A stretch of 64,000 nucleotides of DNA from Metaphire vulgaris (Eukaryota; Annelida; Clitellata; Crassiclitellata; Megascolecidae). The stretch is from the NCBI GenBank assembly GCA_018105865.1, contig CM030856.1, forward strand, positions 2,615,620-2,679,619, in the 5' to 3' direction. This document shows, in pieces, positions 34,927-48,173 of the stretch; position 1 is the first letter of the stretch; each line of letters opens with the position of its first letter. The position numbers and the translations under genes are program-made. The notes under the pieces are model-generated. The model did no database searches and had not been told where the DNA came from. It was given only the letters and a program-made list of their open reading frames with translations.

Positions 34927-35780
34927 TCAGACTGAAGTGGAAGGATATGTGACTTCGTGTTCAATGACCATGTGTTCGTGGTTGGTCAGCGAGTGCAGTT
35001 CTTTCACCGTAGCCAGAACTTGATCTACAATTGCCGTTGGCTGATTGTCACTGTAGGGCGACGCAGGTGCAGTGTTGGCGATGCCTAGAAGAGACGATGA
35101 CGCGGGGACTGCGTCGTAGCGAAGTGTCTGCATGTGATGATCAACGACGATGCCTTCTTCTAAGGGGCTTTTATATAGAAGAGACGATGGCGCGCCGTGG
35201 CAGCGGTTGAGACGGCGCCATTGATAGAAGGTAGCCACAAAGACGGTGACGTTGACTAGAAAAAGCGCAAATCCTATCGAGACCGTGACCTTGAGGTTCG
35301 TCGTCTCTGAACCGAGACCATTCGAAGCGGACTCTTCGGCGATGGCGTTCGAAGCCGTCGTGGCGTCGTCGTCGTCATCGTTGTAGTTCGAATGTCTGAA
35401 TGACTTGAAGCACAGAGTGATGACCGACGTAGACAGCGCTGTTTTGTTTCGCAAAGTCTTCGGGGAAGAATGGCTGCGAATCAATTTAGTTGGTCTGCTG
35501 GTCGACGATAGAGTGCCGTCCAGTCCTACGTCTTCCTCATCGAAGTAAGAGCTGAGAGACGAAGAGGTAGAATACGAGGCTGAAGGAATTAGCCTCGAGC
35601 TGAGTGAAGAGTCTGTTTGCCTGGAACCTCTGTCAACGATCAATGTGTGGTTGTCGATATCGACTGGCGTTGGGATCAAAGCATTTGAAGACGCTTCAGT
35701 GCGATGAATCTTGGGGATTAACTCGAGCCACAGCGCCATCTTTCGACTCTTGAAATGATAGCTTACCCTCGAAACTGAAT
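34927..35780 (-). CDS. NLGN: neuroligin last exon: stalk, membrane segment, cytoplasmic tail
   Basis: This exon has 854 bp, with acceptor ctgctttttcag, and stops at TGA. It starts with [20 protein letters not shown], the last conserved ectodomain block, followed by a Ser/Thr-rich stalk likely to be glycosylated. A hydrophobic segment ([18 protein letters not shown], about 35227-35289) is followed by the basic stop-transfer YQWRRLNR. The cytoplasmic tail of about 100 residues ends [10 protein letters not shown]-x-V at the end is a class I PDZ ligand, like TTRV of vertebrate neuroligins. The in-frame Met before the acceptor is not a real start. Confidence 0.93.
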
Positions 35781-38700
35781 CTGAAAAAGCAGCCATTTAA
35801 TATAATATAATAATATAATATAACAAGGTTTAAAGTGGTTCAGTACTGCCCTGCAAACCACTGGCTTTCAATCTAATATCCTAAACTACTGAATTTTGAA
35901 CTCGTTTACAGTTGCAGCTATCCCCTCATCCAGTTCATTCCATCTGTCCACCATTTGCACTAAAAAAATGCTGTTTATGTCTGGAGAACCCGTTTCTTGA
36001 ACAGTTTCAGTTTATCTGGTTCGATCATACTGCTTCATTGTAAAAATCTTTCCTTTGGCATTTCCACTTTGTTTGTTAGTATTTTGTATGTCTCTCGATC
36101 AAATCCCCTCTCTCTCTTCTTTTTTTTCCAGGGTTGTTAATCCACAGTGATTTAGTTTCCTCATAAAGATATCCCTTGATCATCTTTGTTGCTCTGTTTC
36201 TTTCTAAGGTCTCTTTGTCTTTCTTCAGGAATGGACACCATGCCCACAATACTCTAAATGTGGACTACCAATGTTTTGTAAAGTCTTTTATTACATCCTT
36301 CTCTCTGCTCACTATCGTTCTTTTGATCATACCTAGAATTTTGTTGGCCTTATTAGCTGCCTCTGCCATTGCCTAGATGGCTTTAAGCTGTTATTATGAT
36401 GACCCCTAGATCTTTCTCCTCGTTTGTCACTTTTAGTCCCTTCCCCAGCTCATGATCTGTTCCCTTCTTCCAATGTGCATCACCGAGCATTTATCTGTAT
36501 TAAAAGCATTTGCCAATCTGCCGACCACTGGGATAGTCTATTAAGGGTCTTGTTGTAAAAAAATTTGCTTCTGCTTCACTGTCACTCTGTCCACACAGTT
36601 TTGTGTCGTCAGCTTCGCCGTTTCTTTTTTGACATTATATCATCATCGATGATGTATATTAAAAACAATAGAGGTCCCAACACTGAACCTTGTGGCACCC
36701 CACTTATGACCTCAGCCCAATCTGAATACTTGCCTCTTGTCTTCTGTCTTCTGCTCTGAAGCCAGTTTTTATCCATCCAAGAACTTTACCTCTAATTCCA
36801 CTGGCCTGAGCTTGACTGCCAGTCTTGAATTTACTTTATCGATTAATTTTGCAAAGTCCAGGTATACTACATCAACTGCCTTTCCCTCATCTAGCTTGTC
36901 GTGAATCTCTCCAAAAGTCCAGTATGTTTGTTAAGCAAGATCTTCCCTTAATAAACCCATGCTGGCTATCCTTTAAAATCTTGTGTCTCATAAGATGGTC
37001 CAATATATTTGCTTTCATTATTTTCTCCAGAACTTTACACTATACAGGTCAGACTCACAGGCCTATAATTTCCTGGCTCCCCACAGTTACCCTTTTTGAA
37101 TATAGGAGTGACTACTGCATCCCTCCAGTCCCTAGGAACTATTCCCGATTTAAGTGACATAAAATATTGTAATGCCACTAACCTTATCTTACCTCATACA
37201 GAAATTTTGGGTGTATATTGTCTATTCAGGGCTTTTGTCAGTTTTCATTTGACTCATTTCCAGGACACTTTTTGTTTATCATAATATTTTCTTTTCCACA
37301 AAATAAATTAATGGGCTTTGGTATGTTGGTTGTATTTTCCTTTGTGATCGATCCAAAGTAATCGTTCAGAATTATTGCTGTTTCTTCACTGTTTCTCCAG
37401 AATCAGCTAAATAAAATTTTTCTTTTCGCTTCATCTTACTTCTTGCATATCCAAAAAATCTTACTTTGTTCAATGTCTTTTGCTTTGTTTTCATACTCTG
37501 CAATAGCCGCTTTGTTTGTAGCTGTTGATTTGTTCCTCTTTTGCACATAACTGGACTGCAATCTCGCCTGTTCCAAACCTTCATTGCTTTGCATTTTTAG
37601 TTGGTGCCTTCTCAATTTCTTCCACGCTTTGTTTTTGCCCTTCTCTTCTTCTGTACCTCTCTCGCCCATGGAAGTTTTTTGTTAAGTGTCCGGTTTTGGT
37701 ATTGTTGAATCCATAACCCTTGGCCTTGACATGCAATTTTTAAATATTTCCCGTTTTCTTCTGCATTTTTATCCTTTATCATGCTTCCTATGTCCAAATC
37801 TTCGATCATCTTCCTAGCCAGATCGGTTTCTGGAAATAGTTTTTCTTTTTTTGCCTGAGTCCTCTCGATGTCTTCTGCTAAAATTACATCAAATGTCACT
37901 GTCTGGTGGTCACAGAAGATTTGAACCATCATATTCTTCACTAACTGATCATCTGAAATTATTAAGTCCAGACTGACATGTTGTGTATTTGATCCATGCA
38001 TTTCTCTTGTCCTGGTTCCTGTTGCCTCCATGCTTTCCCAGTTAAAAATATTTAAATCACCCATTAAATAGTACATTTTTCCTTGTTATAAAAATCCTAA
38101 AAATCTGTATCTATTTCCTCCTTTGCATCTGGGACCCGATAGAATGCATAATAGTATTTTTTTTTTTTTGCATCTGATTTCACACCAAATATTTTCTACG
38201 TTGTCATCTTGAATATCCCTTCTTTCCAATGCATTCAGTTCTTTTTGACATATTATTAGCTCCATGACCTCTGATTATTATTTTTTCCTTTCTAAACATT
38301 ACAATTCAAACCTAGCTCTCCATCGTCTAGAACTGGCCCAGGTCTCTGTAAACCTATAAAATCTGGTTTGATTGAAAATTGCCAACTCATTTTTTTTGGT
38401 CATAATACTTCTGGCATTTGTCAAAAAACACAGACCTTCAATATCAAAGCCCTATCTTTGATCAAAGCCCTAGGCTTTTAATAAAATTAAAGAACACCTA
38501 TTACTGCTGCAATGGCTTTTTTCTGAATTCGTATTCAACAGCTCTGAGCAGCAGATTTGAGGCGAATGACTGACTGGAGATGGTATTTTCCGGTAAGTTT
38601 AGAAAAAATCTAATGAAAAATACTTCGAATGACGTCTTTTTTGTGTCACTTTTCCAGGTTGTAACATTTACGACAAAAAGACTAAGATGTACATTTTTCT

Positions 38701-39748
38701 CTCATTTTTTTTTAACAACGGATCCCCACCAACTTCCTACTAATTTTTTCATCCCTATAAAATAAACCGCCACTGGTCGAAGAACAAGCGCTGATGAATA
38801 CAGCCATTGTATACATCGCCATTGTTATTGTAAAATTCTTCGCATTTGTACATCTGCAGTGTCTTCGGTGTCCTGTGTTCGGTGTCTCATGTTTCTTCGC
38901 CGTTTCTTTTCCGCTTGGAAGAGAATCTCATTTCAGATGAATGCCTTGTATTATTACTTTTGTCAGTTCGTTTCTCGTAAGAAGAGAACAGCTTCGATCG
39001 ATTTGCTGTAATTAATTTAATTACATGCTACAGCAGCACGAAGATTCTGCTTCGTTAGCTATGACACCCTATAGCAGAACACAGTCTTGGCTGAGAAATA
39101 AAATTGAATCGCCAGTGGCGTAGCCGAGTCGATAGATCATTGCAAGTGGGAAAAATTTGTAATGCCATTATTTGAGCACTAGCATTGCAATGTACAATGC
39201 AATTCTTATTTATTTACTTTTTGTTATCATTATTTTGTTTCCGGCATTTGTTGACATAAACATAATCGTCCATCGTATCGTTATCTTTTCTTCACATGTA
39301 AATAAAATTATGCCTAACGAATAAAATATCACTTTGTTCAAGTTTCTTTTTGCATTGAGGTCAGTGATGCTGCAGATGCAATGCTGTCCAGTAAGAGACT
39401 CGGAATGCTGCAGTAACATATAATGATATGTGATTTAGCATTAGCACGCCGACGCTGCTTTAGTTCACGTTTTACTACAGAATACTTACTAAGTAAACCT
39501 ATGACCATCCCTTACGGCTGGAGTTCTGACGCCTGAGTCCCCGGTTAGTAAGCATGTCCTGTAACTCCAGAAGATAGATTCATACTACCGACTTGCTAAA
39601 TTCGAGACTGCAGTACATTTGATGCAATTTTTGAGAGTTGACTATATTGGAATAAAAAATATTTAAATAATAAATGTGAGGACAGGTTTAAAAAACAAAA
39701 ATCTGTTGTATGTAAAAGTCAATTTTCATACGTCATTTATTTATTTAC

Positions 39749-39800
<52 letters not shown>

Positions 39801-41864
39801 TAATACAGATCATTGCAATGATAGATCAGACAGAACCACCTGAACCAAAGAAAAAGCAAAGAAAAATTGCAGATTTCTTTCGGTCAAACCTGGATTCTCA
39901 AATTGCAGACCATCAATAGCAGGCGCCCATCGTTGACGATAGGCTTTTAACAAATGAACACGCGCTTGAGAAAGCTTTTCACTGCCAACAGTTTTGTCAG
40001 CAGATTGTACACCAGATCCCAAAGTCATTGTGTCACTGCCAGGTTGTGATGACGACGTAGATGTACAAATTTTTTCAACGGACCCAATAGATATAGGTCG
40101 TGTTATAAATAAACCGGAGAACAAGAAAATGTTGCAGAATTATTGTATTAATTTAGGCTTGCCGCCTGAGTGTCATCACTGTCATTGTATAGCCAAATTG
40201 AATCAAGTTTGCTCGAGTCGATTATCGATATGCATGTCCATTTTTTAAAACATATAAGAATTGCACACCCCCTCCCAATAAAATCCTAGCTACGCCACTG
40301 AATCCGAGTCGATAGATCATGCCAAAGTGGGACTGACGCTCTACCGAATGAGCCATCGAGACAGACAAGTACTTCATTGTATAAATATGGGAATTGGCGT
40401 ATGATTTATTTCCTACACTTCCGTAGCCTGAAGCAGTAAACAGATCTTGTTATATATCGCCTAAGTGCTCGTCTGAAATCGTTATCAATATAGTTACGTG
40501 TACGTCTGTTAAGTGAACATAAAACCAAATGCTTTTTATTTTCGTTTCTTATTTACAAGCTGATTGTAAACGCGTCTTTTAGATTGTACAATTTAGAAAT
40601 TAGCAAGGTTTAGTGTTTAATATTTCTTAGGCGATTGTAATCGTAGCGTCTTGTCTTTAGAGGATGTGGGGGCATCTAGAACCAACCGGCAACCGTCTCC
40701 ATTTCTAATGATCGTATAACGTAATGCCTTGTGTGAATCTACAGCTGCTCTGTTGGCATCTCCAGATATATCACATTAAAGACTGCTAGACAGTCAGGAA
40801 TTAGAGGAATTCTGCCAAAATGACCATCGACAACGTCGTAAGGCAGGCTTAGTTCGGCATTATTGCAATTTGTGAATGCTAATATCCATATTGTATAGTA
40901 AGTTTTCGAAACAATGCTTTTATTCCATCGGTCATTCAGTTCGTCTGGTTAGGCCAACTCTTCTTGTGCACGAGGAGTAGAACGTGATTACTAGAGCACA
41001 GAAGAGAGAATCGTTGTCCCAGGCAAACTTCAGCCAATTATTCATAAGCACCAGGACATGTGAATATTACAGTGTCAGAAATGTTCGGATATGACGTTGT
41101 TCGAGATCCCTGCATTCGAAATTCAGTGCAATCTGGTATCGGATGATGATGATGATCATGATGATCATGATGATTATCATCATCATCATGAACATGATGA
41201 TCATGATCATGATCATGATGGTGGTGATGGCGGCGGCGACAACGACGATGATGATGACGACGACGACGATTATGAAGATGTTGATGGTGGTGGTGGTGGT
41301 TAAAAGAAAGTGAGTCTTATAACGAACAAGAGACGCGTTTTACTTACTTATGACAACGTAAGACTGTTCGATCGAATCAAACGGAGGCCAATAGACGTTG
41401 AAATGCGACTTTACATTTTGATTTGAAGAGCCGTTTGGATTCCTAAATGAAGTCACAATTATGTCATAATTGCCAAATAAATTAGGCAAGTAAGCAAAAT
41501 CTTGTGAATTTATACTATAGACCCTAAAATGCTTTCGAAGTAAGTAAGTAAAATCTCGTAAACTTATACAGCGCCCCGGAAAGCAGTACAACAGTAGCTG
41601 CTTATTCTTATGCGCTTAATCTTTCTTGTTATACCAGATCCAGCGTTTCCAGAAGTTAGAAGATCAACAAGACAGAATAAAGGACAAAGACCAGAAAGAC
41701 TCATTGAAATCGTTAATATAGCAACTGAAATCGTGGAACCGAAAACGATTAGGGAAGCTTGTCAAAGTCAAGAATCAGTGCAATGGAAAGAGGCAATGGA
41801 CAGTGATGTGCAAAGTCTCATATAGAATGAAACTTGACAATTACATCTATTTTTTTTTTTTTAT

Positions 41865-41914
<50 letters not shown>

Positions 41915-41937
41915 TTATTATTATTATTATATTATTA

Positions 41938-42001
<64 letters not shown>

Positions 42002-42113
42002 CTTCTAAGGTGTAATTTTAGTAATGCTCTCAACATCAGTCGATGGTCGCTCCTTGATTTGAAGCGTAGGCCTAATTGTGAATGATAATGATGTGAATGA
42101 TAAATGATTGTCG

Positions 42114-42149
<36 letters not shown>

Positions 42150-42540
42150 CGATTTTCTAGTTTCGGTCATGACAAATAAGCAATAGAGAACAGGTAACGT
42201 TTTGAACCTGGATCGAAATGCGTAACAGATTAGGCGGAACATGAATGTGAATGAATGAATGAATGAATGAATGTGAATGAATTCCATATTCTCGGCCCAC
42301 TGCCCAGTCACTGAAACTATGCACTTGACAAGAGCGATCGGTGCGAATGCGCGGCATCTCATCTGCATAGTGCATCCAAGGGCCTTGTGCTCAGTGTCTA
42401 TTAGCATGAATGGTAAGCAAGGACCGGATGTATAATGGTTAACTTATTGGTTCGAATGTCGTACCTTGTGGACCATTAAAGCAGATTTTTAACTCAATTC
42501 AAGGTCAGTTCAGCGTTTATTTTTATTGTTGTTGTTGTTG

Positions 42541-42577
<37 letters not shown>

Positions 42578-45500
42578 AAAGATAATTTGTTATCATGATT
42601 CATGAGCCATAATACCAAACGTCTGGGAAAATGGTACACGCACAACTGACTGAATGAAGATAGCAAATGACTCTAATGCACTACGGTTGGACAATGACAT
42701 TAGAGCAGGTCAACTAAGCGTTCCAATCGTTGTCTTTGAACACTGTTAGATGACCATCGCCTAATGTATAGACAGTCATTCGATAATATTCTGACATTCA
42801 TGCAAACACTCATTTTGTTCAGCTGTGATTTTGCTTTGAATATCGTCGAACACATCAAATTATCATCGGAAATTAGAATTAAAAAATGTTTTTAATCCAG
42901 TATAGACGTGGAACTTTTGGAGTCTGAATTTGTAAGATTCCAGACTATTGGTATTTTATCATAGAACTTATTCTAAGAGAATAGACTTCGGTGTAGCAAA
43001 TCTCCAAGTCATTCGGAAAAGAGCATACAGGTCTACTTGTTTACGTTCGTAATACGTTCGAGTGAACAATTCGCGAGTTTCTTTTGCATCAAAAGGCATT
43101 TGTGTCGTTTAGCTGGACGTGCAAAGAGTGGAAATCAGAACCCGTAAAGCTGTTGGACGCATTGTTATTTCCGCATCGGATGGCGTCTGTCGGCGAGATG
43201 TCGCAGCTGCTTCGACCCCTTCGAAGAAGCGGTGGCAGTTGATTCGATTTGGCCGCCGCCGCCGCCGCCGCCGCCGATCAATTCTCGTCTCGACCGCAAT
43301 CACTTACTCGCAGCGGCGCGCCACCAATGATATCTCGAGCGGCTTCCATCTTCATTGCACAGACGCGAATTGTAAAATATTAAACATATTGAGCCAGGCG
43401 TGACTGCGGATCATGTTGGACTGAGGAGTGCTGGTGGTCGTTTGGTCTCGTGCATAACTCCCTGGTCTATATGCCCTACTGTAGCCGATCAGACGGAATT
43501 CGAATGGATCGATCGAAGTGCGATCTTGTTTAAGGCGGCGAAAATGCAAATCATCGACGCATTTACTGCACGTTTCAATTACGAATCAGTTAATACAAAC
43601 GCTTGATCGATAATAGAGAAACAAAGCAAGTAGGGCCTACATTACGATGCAGGAAGAATATTCATAGAACAGTGGCGTAACGTGGGGGCGGGGCAGGGCG
43701 AACGTGGGGGCGGGGGGCTTTGTTGACAGCCCCGGGCCCCGGGCCCTAGGGTTAGGTTAGGTTAACCCTAGGTTAGTAGGGGAGGCCCGGAACTTTGAGA
43801 CAAAGATGCCCCCGGGCCCCAAAAGTCACGCTACGCCACTGGGGCGGGGACACTTTGTTGACAGCCCCCCGGGCCCCGGGCGAGGGGAGGGCCCGAAGAG
43901 GGGTCTAAGCTAGGGTTAGGTTAGGGTTAACCCTAGAAATGATGTGCTGACGATCTTTTTTTTGCTCGTCAGGATGAAAAAGGAGGTGATAACGTTTTTA
44001 AAAAAGGAGGTGAAACGATTTTTTTGCTCGTTAGCTCGAAACTCTGGGGCCCCCATGGCAAAGATGCCCCCCGGCCCCCAAAAAGTCACGCTACGCCACT
44101 GTCATAGAATGTGCAAATGAGAATCGCATAGCATGAAAGAAAATTCTTCTAGCCAACACAGCTAGCCTATATAATTTTCATTAAAATCGGCCTTCAATAA
44201 TTTCTGTTGTTTTTCTAAGATTCAGTAGGCCTATTCGCAATTCCAGTGTAAAATTTCAAGTAACTATTGTTCAATCTATTATAACGGATGTGCTTTTTCT
44301 ATTGCCAAGATTTACTGGTGCCTGGAGATAAGTTCATTCCCCGCCGGAAATCTATTATTTGTGTTTGTGTCCGACATTTCACTGCTTTTCAAAATATCGA
44401 CCACAGATACTTTCAATATTTCGCCTCAGCAGAGCGAATGCGCCTTACAAAGCACACTCATCGAAAAGAAACATTAATCGCGTCCTTCTTTTAAGTTCTT
44501 TCAGCCTGATCTGACTTCTTCCACGGTCGCCTTTTGTACATCTGGATTCTAGAAACTGTCGCTTCAAATGTGATGGCACTTTGACGCTTCTATGACGATC
44601 AAGCGATCGTCATGGAAGCGCCAAAGTCAGTTAATCAGTTTACATTTAATTTATTTGCGCAGCCACGACAAAACCATCCTCTTCACGCTCAAATCTGCCA
44701 AAATTGCTAATTTGCTTCGTACGAAAAAGTAAGAAAATTTATAGATGATGTCATCGTGGTCACGTGGTGAAGGGCATCGAGATAATTTTTTAACATCTTC
44801 ACATTTTAGGCAGGAGAGATTGAGAGAAAATGTAGAAGTCCCTATTTAGTCGGTGTGGCACATAAGCAATGTCTACCGCCAATATATATTGAGCGCCTGA
44901 TATACTGCATACGACAAGGTGGGCCAATAAAACCGGTACCACCCTGTTTTGTTGTAAATATTTTCACAACCCCTGGGTCAAAAATTAAAATGCATGAAAT
45001 TTGGTGTACTTATGCAGTATTATATCTGAATGCAGTCAATTCAGTCTTTCAATCAAATTCCAAAGTGCAGTGGCGCCACCTAGCGAAAACCCAGCTAGTG
45101 TAGGACGCGTTCATCAAAAGTATGAGCTGCTACGTTTTATTACTAAAGTTAGTTACTGAAATTGTTGACACAGTGTTTAAATACATTTTCTTTCTTACTA
45201 TCTTCTGATTTGATAGCGTCTATTTGGCGTTCTATTTGCTTTCGTGTAATATGATTCCTCAGTGAGAACTATATACATATAGCAGAAATGTCTCTTTATT
45301 AAAACAAGGTATTTAAATTAGTTTACATTCTTAAATTATTATAAACAAAATTCAAATTTAAAAATACTGTAATAAATCGTATTGAAATTTTAAAACATAC
45401 CCTGTTCTGATGAAATTGACCCAATAGGCTATCGCAGATTTTGAAAGCCGTTTCTCTTGAGGAGAATATTTTGATCCAAATGGCTGAATGCCATCGGCCA

Positions 45501-48093
45501 AAGGAGCCCCAAAAATATACGGCATTTCGTCATCCGATGACAAAGACCCGTCGTTCGCTTCGCTGCTGCTGCTGCTGCTGCTGCTGAGGGCGAAGCTGTA
45601 GAGGAACGTCTGACCCGCTGACTTCGTCGTCTTCTTTGAACAATAGAAATGTCGCTGAGCGAGTTCTACGATCGGCGCAGCATAAAGACCATCGCCAATC
45701 ATCTCTGACAGTCCCATCACCGTCATTCTCTTGTCCTTTGGATTGTCCCAATCGTAATAATTATGAGCCAAAATGTCGGAGATTTTCTGTTCGTGGTAAC
45801 GAAATACATTTTGAACGAATGTTCGCAGAAAACGGATGACATCCGCGTCCGACATTCCTTCGGTGAAATCGTCCTGAGAGAAGAAGCGCCGACCCTCGTT
45901 TGATCGAACGCCTACAAGCAGCGGAGTGGCCCCGAAGTCCTGAGGACAGGACGTAGAAGTAGGAGGCGTAGTGGGGGGTCCCAACAGCATCGCCTTTGTT
46001 ATGGTTCGCGAGTCAACGACAGGACCAACGGCTGGACTAAACTTTTCAGCGACAATTGGAACACCAACTAAAATTTCGTACGAGAACTTTTTGAGGCACC
46101 GAACAAACAGAAGACTGTCATGAGTTGAGCAGTTTAACTTACGACTGAGTTCATTTGTGTAGCGTAAGGGTTCACTGGCGAAGGACAGGTGACTAAGAGA
46201 CGAACCGCTCTGCAGTATCACACTCTTGAATAATTTCTTTCCTAGAAAAAAATGACAATGTATGAAGAAATTAAATTAGGGTTACAAAAATTCTAACAAC
46301 GGATCAGGACAACTGTCATTAGTCAACCTAACAACAACGGAGTCCGAGAACCTCGACGTGAGATTGACCCCGAGAGGAGACTTTTTCAGATGCGAGCAGA
46401 AGGTGATATGAATATTTAGAAACCACTTGACCCACTCTACTGAACCACCACCACCACCACCCAGTTTCTGCTGCTCTTCCTAATTATTAAAGTAACGAAG
46501 TTAATTAAATATTGTGCTAAAATTAATATAATCCATGATATGATGGACACGTCGCATTTGTGCACGCCTTGTAATGAGGAAATATGCTCTGGTTCCTTGA
46601 ATGCTGATTTCGTCCGTCAGTGTCAACGCTACTTGAAATGTCTTGTGTCAGCGCTCCGTTAAGTCTCCATACAATTATAATTATCGGGTAGACCCTACGA
46701 ATGAATTATGGAGAAACGACGCTAAAAACAAAGAATGTCGTTGTGGCAAAATCTCGTGGGTCAACAACTTATAAAGTCTGCGAGTAATACAACAAATGAA
46801 AGTCAATGAAGCTTTACACTGTCTTAAAAGAAAGCTGCACCTCTTCCAGTGATGGGCACTAGATAACTAAAAAAACTTAAAACTATTAATTTAGCTGAAA
46901 AATTTAGTTGAAGCAATAGTTTACTGTTTAAAAACTCGTAGCAGCAGTAGTTTGACTAATTTATTGATAGTAGTTGTAACAACTGCCTAACTACTTTTCT
47001 AACGTTTTAAATTAGACTGCCTGTTATCACAGTTGTTGTATCAATATTTTTTATTGAACAATTGCAATTACCATACACTGCAGTTATCGATTACAAAAGT
47101 TCATTATTTATTACTAAACGGGTACATGAGGTCATTCCATCTTTCTATGTTAGCAGGGACACTCACTACAGTTGACAGTGTCCTCGCATTTCCTGTACTT
47201 GCTAAAGCCTTTATGAAACTCTACTGAACCACCACCACAACCACCCAGTTTCTGCTGCTGTAGAAAGTCTGTTCAATTGCCACAGTTTCTGATGGCACGA
47301 CGATGTCGTCGAATGCAAGATATGCACATATTCATGTGATCTGTGCTGAAACATGAAACTGAGTTACATTGGTCTTGGACATCGCTGCTGATGCTGCGGT
47401 TAATTAATCACAATGTTTGATATAAGGACTGTGCAAGGCTTCTTAGATTTTGGTTATGAGTTGTTTTTTATATGCAGGTACTGAATATAACTGCATTGCA
47501 TGGGATCGAATTTAACAAATTTACAAAGCGTTGCAAAATAGTTGACAATAGTTCAACTACTTTATAAAAGTTAAGTGGAATTTTTTAATGAAATTTTTAA
47601 CTAATAGTTAAATAATAGTTGCACTACAAATACTTGGTTTTAGACATAGTTTAGTTGGACTACTGTCTATTTCAACTAGTGCCCATTAGTGACAACTTCT
47701 GCTCCGTGGATGAATGGCGTCGTAAGAACTGAATTTGCTTTCGATACCTGAGATGATCGGCGACGTCATTAGTAGGTTGACAAGGGTGGCGCCGAAGTCC
47801 TGACCCATGAGTGTGATCTCGGTTGGATCGCCTCCGAATGCCTGTATGTTGTCTGCAAGCCAGTGCAGAGCAGCCACTTGGTCCAAGAGACCGTAGTTGC
47901 CCGGCGCGTGATTGTCCCCAGTGGTCAGAAATCCTGAATGCAGCAAAATACGAAATCTCTGTAGCTTCCAAAACTTTATATATTCAATTAATTATTCATG
48001 TCTGCCACAACTGACATCCACAAGATTTACATATCGCCATTTGCATCCTTTCCTTTATTTATAACATATTTATCTGCATTACACTCACACACA

Positions 48094-48173
<80 letters not shown>

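Noticed and set aside
35781..35796. Met start (MAAFSD) for the last neuroligin exon
   Set aside because: It lies in the intron polypyrimidine/acceptor region; splicing to the 41348-41442 exon gives a precise family match.
37612..38076. Host gene on the - strand (154 codons)
   Set aside because: [11 protein letters not shown] and [10 protein letters not shown] are LINE endonuclease motifs and the RT follows downstream.
40304..40365. Functional tRNA gene on the - strand
   Set aside because: Only the D-arm side is tRNA-like; T-arm and acceptor pairing are absent.
41091..41303. Asp/His-rich acidic protein
   Set aside because: Pure simple-sequence repeat within a neuroligin intron.
42420..42480. 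tRNA or SINE from ggttcgaatgtc
   Set aside because: The A-box-like word lies too close to the B-box-like word and no body or duplication follows.
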